From Chamaesiphon sp. (GTDB taxonomy: Bacteria; Cyanobacteriota; Cyanobacteriia; Cyanobacteriales; Chamaesiphonaceae): a DNA stretch of 10,719 nt. Position numbers and translations under genes: made by a program. The DNA lies in the NCBI GenBank assembly GCA_026786125.1, contig JAJAYU010000349.1, positions 1 through 10,719 on the forward strand. Direction: 5' to 3'. Under the pieces are notes generated by a model, which had not been told where the DNA came from, did not search any database, and saw only the letters and a program-made list of their open reading frames with translations. Positions 5,780-10,719 of the stretch are shown piece by piece (positions within the stretch are counted from its first letter, which is position 1; the number at the start of each line of letters is the position of its first letter).

Positions 5780-6982
5780 TTATTTATTGGTTTTCAACAT
5801 AATCAATTTATTAGCTAAAAGAGATCGAACATCATCAATAGATAGTTCAACTCTCGCTAAAATATCTCGAACCGTTAATTGATCCTGCTGGTTTCGATCG
5901 CAAGCTTGCATAAAGGCAAATTCCAGATCGGTAAGATTGATCAGGTTCCAATCACAATTAAAGACGTGCTGGCTTTCCCAACCTTCAATGCAGGGGTGTC
6001 GAAAAGGGATAGCCGAGAGAAAAATCTCATCTTGTGACCAATCTATTGCTAGTGGTAAGGGTGGCTTCGCTAGGAAAAATTCATAGTGAGCAACATCTGG
6101 ATCGAGTAGTTCAATTAGTCGGTACTGGGCGCGAATATCTAACTTCTGAGCACGTTCTAGTGCCTCGGGAGCTTTGGCTAAGAGCCGATCAAGACTCCAA
6201 AAATCAGGATTAGAAAAACCGATAAACTCTAATCCTGAAGCATCGATTAGTTCAAATAATGTCTCGATATTGTAGTCAATCTCCTGGGGGTGAACATACA
6301 TATCTGCAAAACATTCATCCTGGTGATTTTCCATCGCCCAGCGTTCTTTTTCCCGCTTGACTAGTCGATTAGTTTCAGGGAGTGAGGCAAAGACAGATCG
6401 ACCGATCTTCACTCCATCTTGATAGTCACCACGCTTGTCGCCTTGCAACATGCCGATCGCTTTTTGCATCAATTCGATTTCCCATCGCCCCAATTCGCCA
6501 TAAACAAAAATATGCATCAACCCACCAGGGGCTAACTTACCCGCCAAGGCTTGAATCCCGCGAATTGGATCTGGAGTATGGTGCAGCACTCCCACCGAGT
6601 TAATTAGGTCAAATTCCCCAGGGAGCTGGGCAACATCAAATAGACTCAGATGATGAAATTCTACCCGCGTTGCACCCGATCGCTGACAGCGTTCTCTGGC
6701 GACTTTGAGGGCACCTGGACTGAGATCGATCGCTGTTACCTGCGCCTGGGGATTGAGATGTACCAAACTATCGGTACTTACGCCCGTTCCACAGCCAGCA
6801 TCCAAAATTCTAATGTCGCTCCGGCTGGGCATCTGTCCCGTACAAAAATTGTAAGCCGCATCCCACTGCCATCGCCAATTAAACCCTGGCGGCGGTTCGT
6901 CTAGTAGCGGTTCCGGCGGGAAGGGATATGTATCGTAGAGATTTTGAACTGCTTGACTAATCTGGGCTGGACTGGCTTCCAT
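5780..6982 (-). CDS. Class I SAM-dependent methyltransferase with extra C-terminal domain
   Basis: This 400-residue protein has the Rossmann-type methyltransferase core: motif I ILDAGCGTGVST at 59-70, an acidic strand end AIDLS (84-88) for the SAM ribose, motif post-II at 124-139 (FDLINSVGVLHHTPDP) and PGGLMHIFVYGELGRW at 152-167. This set is typical of Methyltransf_11/25-like enzymes. The N-terminus VQNLYDTYPFPP suggests the group of cyanobacterial methyltransferases acting on small or lipid substrates, but I cannot name the substrate. The last 70 residues (LTDLEFAFMQACDRNQ...RDILARVELSIDDVRSLL) look helical and may be a small winged-helix-like accessory module. The ATG at 6982 has no Shine-Dalgarno. 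It is 92 bases from the upstream gene and is followed by a long hairpin, so it is probably monocistronic. The methyltransferase class is firm, the function unknown. Confidence 0.9.
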   Translation of the reverse strand: MEASPAQISQAVQNLYDTYPFPPEPLLDEPPPGFNWRWQWDAAYNFCTGQMPSRSDIRILDAGCGTGVSTDSLVHLNPQAQVTAIDLSPGALKVARERCQRSGATRVEFHHLSLFDVAQLPGEFDLINSVGVLHHTPDPIRGIQALAGKLAPGGLMHIFVYGELGRWEIELMQKAIGMLQGDKRGDYQDGVKIGRSVFASLPETNRLVKREKERWAMENHQDECFADMYVHPQEIDYNIETLFELIDASGLEFIGFSNPDFWSLDRLLAKAPEALERAQKLDIRAQYRLIELLDPDVAHYEFFLAKPPLPLAIDWSQDEIFLSAIPFRHPCIEGWESQHVFNCDWNLINLTDLEFAFMQACDRNQQDQLTVRDILARVELSIDDVRSLLANKLIMLKTNK

Positions 6983-7046
6983 AACTCGATGCTGCTTGAA
7001 GACTCGATCGTCATTTTAGCTCAATCCCTGACTAGTTTCTAATTGA

Positions 7047-7067
7047 GTGGATGGTGGATGGTGAATC
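7047..7067. repeat. Heptamer repeat GTGGATG, GTGGATG, GTGAATC (STRR-like)
   Basis: Two perfect 7-base units (7047-7053, 7054-7060) and one degenerate unit (7061-7067) lie in the 92-base gap after the Ig-like gene. On the minus strand the unit is CATCCAC, the same as at 230-236. The rest of the gap shows no other structure. Confidence 0.45.
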
Positions 7068-7074
7068 AACATAC

Positions 7075-8532
7075 TTACGGCAGCCAGCGGGGATGCCAAC
7101 CAGAAAGGGGTACTCGCTCCGCTTTTGCGGGAGTAGTCTGTTCGCGAATATTAGGTGAAATCGGTAATAACCACATAATGCCATTACTAGTGCCTTGAAT
7201 AATTTGATTAGTACTTTCACCTCGATCCACTTGGTCAAACATCACCGCCAATCCATCTGGTGCTAGACTCATCTGAATCCCTTGCTGAATCGGCAGCAAC
7301 ATCATCAATAAGATTTTTTGAGTCTTGAGATCGATCGCAGCTAGATAAGGTTCTTCTTGACTGGTATTACCCTTGGTTTTGAGTTCAGTCGCCAAACAGT
7401 AAATAATATCTTTGGCGGGGGAGAATCTCGCATCCCAAATCGAACCATTTGTCTTGAATACCTGCTGCTCAACACCTTGATTGGTGACGACAAATAGTGA
7501 TTTGGTATAGTCGCTGTTGTATTCCACCATTGCTGCGGCGGTACCATCTGTAGCGAAACTTAGTACGTTACCGAATTTCGGCAAGAAGTCCAAATTGCTA
7601 CCTTTGGTTGGTGTAATCGGGAAAATTGATACGCCTTGTCCCACGGCAGCAGCGACTTCCGTACTATCTGGAGTGATCACAAAATCACCGCTTTGTTTGA
7701 GTTTAGTCGGAGGAGTAGATTTATCTAAATCTGCAACCCAGAGGGCAAAATCACTGGGATTCTTCCGACTGACTCGCTGGACGACTATTTTGGTACCATC
7801 AGGTGCGAGATCGAATTTGACGTTCTGATATTCCCGATTGTCGAGGATTGTTTCTAATTTACCAGGGGGTATGAATTGAGTCTCACCATTGCGCGGGACT
7901 ACTCCAGTACTAACACTATAAACCTGTTGACTGGAGATCGCCGGTTGACCATTTTGTAGCGTTTTGGTGTCCGTTGCGGTGAAGATGATTTTTTGACTGT
8001 GGCTATCAATTTTGAAATCAGTCACAACTAACCCTGCGGGGGTGATGGTGATTGGTTTCTGAGTCTTGAAGTTATAGATTACAATCCTGCCCCTGTCTGT
8101 TTGTCCACTGCCAATGTAGGCAAACATTCGATCGGGTGTCCGAAACTGCCCCTCAAAGGGGAGCATTTCTTTGCCGCGCTGCTTGTTGATTATCTCTCTA
8201 GCACCTCGCAAACTGATTTTATAGGCGTTACCGTATGGGGCTGGATTTGTGAGGGTATAAGCCAATCTAGACCCAGCCCAACTGATTTTGCCAGGTAGTG
8301 GTGGTTGGATCTGAAGTCCTTTTTCGACGCTGGGACGATCGATCGATCGATTAAATGTCAGCGTAAATGCGGTATCTTCAGCACTAATATTGCGATTTTG
8401 CCAATTGAAATCCCGCACCTGCGGCATGGTTTGATCGCCACTCCACAATAAAACTAGGGTGACAATCGTCAATCCTGCCATCACTATCATGGCAATTCGA
8501 TCTAGTGCTAGCAAGGGTTTTGTCGGGGTCAC
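7075..8532 (-). CDS. Membrane-anchored protein with Ig-like (Big_5/SbsA-type) and beta-propeller domains
   Basis: A 485-residue protein with one N-terminal membrane segment at about 13-31 (IAMIVMAGLTIVTLVLLW) and no Lys/Arg after it, so the bulk probably faces the periplasm. Residues about 38-133 (ISAEDTAFTLTFNRSIDRPSVEKGL...YGNAYKISLRGAREI) match the Ig-like fold seen in SbsA-type and 'bacterial Ig-like 5' domains. From about 135 to the end the chain shows TolB/WD40-like repeats (IVIYNF, TDFKIDSHSQKIIFTATD, VKFDLAPDGTKIVVQR, MSLAPDGLAVMFD) and ends GWHPRWLP, the usual last propeller strand. The role is unknown; binding of a cell-wall or protein partner is a guess. The start is GTG 8532; ATGs at residues 15 and 18 are too late for the membrane segment. 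No codon upstream can start before a stop near 8575. Confidence 0.8.
   Translation of the reverse strand: MTPTKPLLALDRIAMIVMAGLTIVTLVLLWSGDQTMPQVRDFNWQNRNISAEDTAFTLTFNRSIDRPSVEKGLQIQPPLPGKISWAGSRLAYTLTNPAPYGNAYKISLRGAREIINKQRGKEMLPFEGQFRTPDRMFAYIGSGQTDRGRIVIYNFKTQKPITITPAGLVVTDFKIDSHSQKIIFTATDTKTLQNGQPAISSQQVYSVSTGVVPRNGETQFIPPGKLETILDNREYQNVKFDLAPDGTKIVVQRVSRKNPSDFALWVADLDKSTPPTKLKQSGDFVITPDSTEVAAAVGQGVSIFPITPTKGSNLDFLPKFGNVLSFATDGTAAAMVEYNSDYTKSLFVVTNQGVEQQVFKTNGSIWDARFSPAKDIIYCLATELKTKGNTSQEEPYLAAIDLKTQKILLMMLLPIQQGIQMSLAPDGLAVMFDQVDRGESTNQIIQGTSNGIMWLLPISPNIREQTTPAKAERVPLSGWHPRWLP
8336..8350. repeat. CGAT tetranucleotide run (3.75 copies) inside the Ig-like domain codons
   Basis: CGATCGATCGATCGA encodes the RSIDR segment of the Ig-like protein without disturbing its frame. 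It is a short local run in line with the GATCG-rich bias of this genome. Confidence 0.6.
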
Positions 8533-8618
8533 AGTTGTAGTGAAAAAGTGTATAAAGGGATAGAAGATGGCTGATTAACCGTAGTGGGAGAGTCAAGAGG
8601 ATTGATTGGATCGGTGAT

Positions 8619-9383
8619 TCACTCTTGATAAGGATTTTTCGGCACCGGAATCGGCTTAATTTCACTAGCTTCGATTACTAGTTGACGATTACCAGCAAAT
8701 GTTTCGACGATCGCTTTGCCTTTGACTTGGAACCAACTATCTTGGGGATAGGTTTGGCGAGTACCTACAAATTTGACTGTTACTGCGACGGGATAAACAT
8801 CTGCGGCACAGCAAGTAATCACAAATCTCGATAACAGCAGGTAGTTATCTGGAAGATCTTTAGGGTGGAAGACAAACCCATTAATATTCACTTTTTGACC
8901 CAAATATGCGTCAGGTTCTGGGTAGTTATTGATCGTTCTGACCCAATCTACCAGAGTTCTGGATTCTGGTTTGACTGCGACTCGAAAGGCTTTGGTTTGA
9001 CTGCGGGTGACAGTGACAGCTTCAGCCGAAATACCTCGTTAAATGGCAGTATGACTCGTAAATAATTTAGGCGTAATAATTAGCCCAGTGATTGCAGTAC
9101 CCAACAGTAACATTGTGGTTATAGATTGAGGTAATAAGCTAGCATGTAATTCTGGAGAGCTAACAATTTTTCCTCGATATAGTCTCCAGCCTTGAAGGAT
9201 CACAATTAATAATAAACAACCACCTGTAACTTTCACAAGGAGAAAATAACTGGGATGGATGAGAATATATAAAGTTCCATCGATCGCATATTTGAGCAGT
9301 AAAATTCCCCATGCAGTGATCGCCATGATATCTAACCATGACTTCCGCAGATTGGAGCGATCTTTGGGGGTTTTAGCTGACAT
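8619..9383 (-). pseudogene. TIGR03943/YcgQ-type putative permease subunit interrupted by an in-frame TAA
   Basis: The N-terminal part (ATG 9383 to TAA 9039-9041, 114 residues) has three hydrophobic segments (about 20-38, 45-65, 86-106) and ends FTSHTAI. The same reading frame stays open for 140 further codons to TGA 8619-8621 and encodes the family's C-terminal domain: ESRTLVDWVRTINNYPEPDAY, GQKVNINGFVFHPKDLP, LLSRFVITCCAADVYPV and the terminal IKPIPVPKNPYQE. Both halves together give about 253 residues, the usual full length, so a single codon is the only defect. The CC pair in ITCCAAD is a conserved family feature and may bind metal. The gene overlaps the permease by 11 bases, the standard pairing. 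A restart at TTG 8903 is possible but has no Shine-Dalgarno. A nonsense mutation, a sequence error and rare read-through remain open. Confidence 0.82.
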
Positions 9384-10365
9384 GGAAATTGACGAATAGG
9401 GTGAAAATAAACGTTAATTGAGTCACGATCACAAATAGGTAGAAAATTGCTTTAGGCTTGAATATTGATAACATTAATCCAATACTCTTGAGATCGAACA
9501 TCGGTCCAAACACGAGAAATGCGAGGAGCGAACCGCTAGTAAATGTCGCCGCAAAAGAGAGTGCAAAAAACGAATCTACTGTGGAGCAAATCGAAATCGA
9601 TCCAGCCAGCAACATCATCACAATAATCGATAAAATCGGCCCCTCCCCCAAACTAACAATCAGCTCTCTTGGTGTCAGAGTTTGAATTGCTGCTGCGACT
9701 GCACTACCTAATATTAATACACCTCCCAATTCTCGCAGCTCCTGAACCACATTGTCCAGGACTAAATTAATATTCTCGCGGATCGATCTTTGTGGCGGCT
9801 GAATCAGATCTTGAGTCATCCTGATTGAGGCTGCACCAGCACTACCCAGCATGAAATCACCTCCATCTAAAAGACTAGAACCAGTGCTAACCTGAGGTTG
9901 AGCACGAATCATCCCTAAAGCGATCGCGGGCTGGAGAATCGGCTTAAGATCCTTTTGGACGCTAAAAATATAACCGACAATTGTCGCAATTAACAGGGAG
10001 AAAATTACCCTTAATACTACGATTTCTGGTCGATCGTGAAAGGCAATCCAAGTTGACCAAATTACAATTGGATTAACTGTTGGTGCCGCCAGTAAAAAGC
10101 CAATCGCTACTGGCATTGGCACCCCCTGCGTAATTAATCGCCGAGCGACAGGTACATTTCCACACTCACATACTGGAAATAAGAATCCAATACAACTACC
10201 TGCAAATGCCCCTAAAATTGGCTGTTTGGGCACGTGTGCGATCAACCATCTTTCGTCAATGCAGATCAGCAGGATGCTCGACAACAATACTCCTAGCAAT
10301 AGGAAAGGGATAGCTTCTACTAATAGGCTTAAAAACAGGGTAAATGCATTGTTGAGCTGTTCCAT
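9373..10365 (-). CDS. YraQ/ArsP_1 (DUF318) family permease
   Basis: A 330-residue integral membrane protein with about eight hydrophobic segments. It has the family signature FPVCECGNVPVARRL at 63-77 with C66 and C68, followed by APTVNPIVIW (94-103), and the matching second half ICSTVDSFFALSF (259-271) with C260 and FGPMFDLKS (286-294). These Cys and Asp residues are the likely ligand sites. The family exports or takes up metals, metalloids or organoarsenicals; the substrate cannot be told from the sequence. A hydrophilic loop of about 60 residues (138-200) separates the halves. Its stop overlaps the ATG of the TIGR03943 partner by 11 bases (9373-9383), which is the usual two-gene unit (YcgR-YcgQ in Bacillus). 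The start ATG 10365 has no Shine-Dalgarno and follows a T-rich repeat stretch. Confidence 0.9.
   Translation of the reverse strand: MEQLNNAFTLFLSLLVEAIPFLLLGVLLSSILLICIDERWLIAHVPKQPILGAFAGSCIGFLFPVCECGNVPVARRLITQGVPMPVAIGFLLAAPTVNPIVIWSTWIAFHDRPEIVVLRVIFSLLIATIVGYIFSVQKDLKPILQPAIALGMIRAQPQVSTGSSLLDGGDFMLGSAGAASIRMTQDLIQPPQRSIRENINLVLDNVVQELRELGGVLILGSAVAAAIQTLTPRELIVSLGEGPILSIIVMMLLAGSISICSTVDSFFALSFAATFTSGSLLAFLVFGPMFDLKSIGLMLSIFKPKAIFYLFVIVTQLTFIFTLFVNFHVS
9920..9927. repeat. HIP1 octamer GCGATCGC
   Basis: One perfect copy of the Highly Iterated Palindrome typical of many cyanobacterial genomes, inside the permease gene. Several near copies (CCGATCGC, ACGATCGC) occur elsewhere in the window. 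It supports the cyanobacterial origin. Confidence 0.85.
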
Positions 10366-10372
10366 TTTCGCC

Positions 10373-10407
10373 GTTAGTTATTTGTTAGTTGTTGTTGGTT
10401 ATTTACC
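10373..10407. repeat. Degenerate heptamer run between rimM and permease
   Basis: The plus strand reads GTTAGTT, ATTTGTT, AGTTGTT, GTTGGTT, ATTTACC in 7-base register. The complement of the first unit (AACTAAC) resembles the ACTAACT units at 3874-3887. The match is loose, so this is a weaker case than the other arrays. Confidence 0.35.
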
Positions 10408-10412
10408 CGAAA

Positions 10413-10436
10413 TTGTTCCCGTAGGAGCAGGAACAA
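10413..10436 (-). terminator. Small hairpin after rimM
   Basis: TTGTTCC (10413-10419) is the exact complement of GGAACAA (10430-10436) with a 10-base loop, 4 bases after the rimM stop. TTTC follows on the minus strand. It may weakly terminate rimM before the permease. Confidence 0.4.
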
Positions 10437-10440
10437 GATT

Positions 10441-10719
10441 CTAAGTGTGTTCCGGCTTTGCTTTAAAACTAGGCAAATAAATCTCCAATAATCCGGCTGG
10501 AGGCAAAATTTCAATTCGCCGATTAGTCAGATCGACTGTTGGCACGATTTCCTTGACAAACGGCACCATTGCTTCAGCCGTTTTGCCATTAGCCTGAGTT
10601 GCGCTAATGACCAAAATTTCATGTCCAGCCGTAAAAATATCTGTAACTACACCAACTTCTACCCCTGTTACCTGATGAAAAACAGGTAAACCGATCAAAT
10701 CTTGACTATGATACTCCCC
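10441..10719 (-). CDS. rimM: Ribosome maturation factor RimM, C-terminal 92 residues (partial)
   Basis: The frame is open to the right edge and ends with TAG at 10441-10443. The visible part begins GEYHSQDLIGLPVFHQVTG and contains GVVTDIFTAGHEILVIS, AMVPFVKEIVPTVDLTNRRI and PPAGLLEIY. This is the PRC-barrel domain and end of RimM, which binds ribosomal protein S19 and helps mature the 30S head. The order 'y-D-LIG..V', 'G.v..i...G..d.L.v' and 'iPFv..iV..vdl....i....p.GLle' is the typical family pattern. The N-terminal RimM domain lies outside the window. A TTG at 10698 is only an internal codon, since the frame and the homologous sequence continue upstream of it. Confidence 0.92.
   Translation of the reverse strand, partial: GEYHSQDLIGLPVFHQVTGVEVGVVTDIFTAGHEILVISATQANGKTAEAMVPFVKEIVPTVDLTNRRIEILPPAGLLEIYLPSFKAKPEHT

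Noticed and set aside
7517..7828. Plus-strand 103-codon open frame inside the Ig-like/propeller gene
   Set aside because: It is antisense to a recognisable propeller region and has low-complexity composition without motifs.
8904..9041. Frameshift in the TIGR03943 gene
   Set aside because: The two halves share the same frame, so no indel is needed; a single stop codon explains the break.

Overview
The window looks like a piece of a cyanobacterial chromosome of moderate GC content. The evidence is the kind of genes present (a small plant-type [2Fe-2S] protein, an HpsB/HpsC-like minor-pilin set, cyanobacterial-style rpmB and rimM), many GATCG-rich words with one perfect HIP1 octamer (GCGATCGC at 9920-9927), few Shine-Dalgarno sequences, and intergenic gaps filled with degenerate 7-base repeats. 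I cannot name the genus safely; a Chamaesiphon-like organism is a guess only.

Layout. On the plus strand are the tail of a YbaB/EbfC nucleoid protein (1-122), a hairpin, and a two-TM potassium channel with a cytosolic RCK/TrkA module (244-1290). Everything else is on the minus strand and reads right to left: the C-terminal part of rimM (10441-10719), a YraQ/ArsP-type permease (9373-10365) overlapping a TIGR03943/YcgQ-type partner subunit that carries one in-frame stop (8619-9383), a membrane-anchored Ig-like plus beta-propeller protein (7075-8532), a class I SAM methyltransferase (5780-6982), a short [2Fe-2S] ferredoxin-like protein (5465-5707), and rpmB (4989-5225). After rpmB come four minor-pilin genes (PilV/HpsB-like, FimT/GspH-like, PilX-like, PilW/HpsC-like; 4917 down to 1772), and then a JAMM/M67 metalloprotease (1300-1752) that ends tail-to-tail with the channel gene, 9 bases apart.

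How they work together. The four prepilin genes are packed tightly (23-base overlap, 40-base repeat-filled gap, 3-base gap) and probably form one operon making the tip or priming complex of a type IV pilus or a related pseudopilin secretion machine. The JAMM protease follows 19 bases later and is probably co-transcribed. A GC-rich hairpin with an overlapping alternative fold separates rpmB from the pilins. The permease and TIGR03943 genes form a second coupled pair, probably for metal or metalloid transport, of which the second member looks broken. The remaining genes appear to be single housekeeping or uncharacterised units separated by hairpins.

Nothing in the window is clearly a new defence or mobile system. 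The points most worth a second look are the interrupted TIGR03943 gene, the pilin-JAMM operon, the heptamer array at the PilX-like start, and the alternative hairpins between rpmB and the pilins. No gap exceeds 300 bases; the longest, 5226-5464, holds the rpmB promoter region and a small hairpin.
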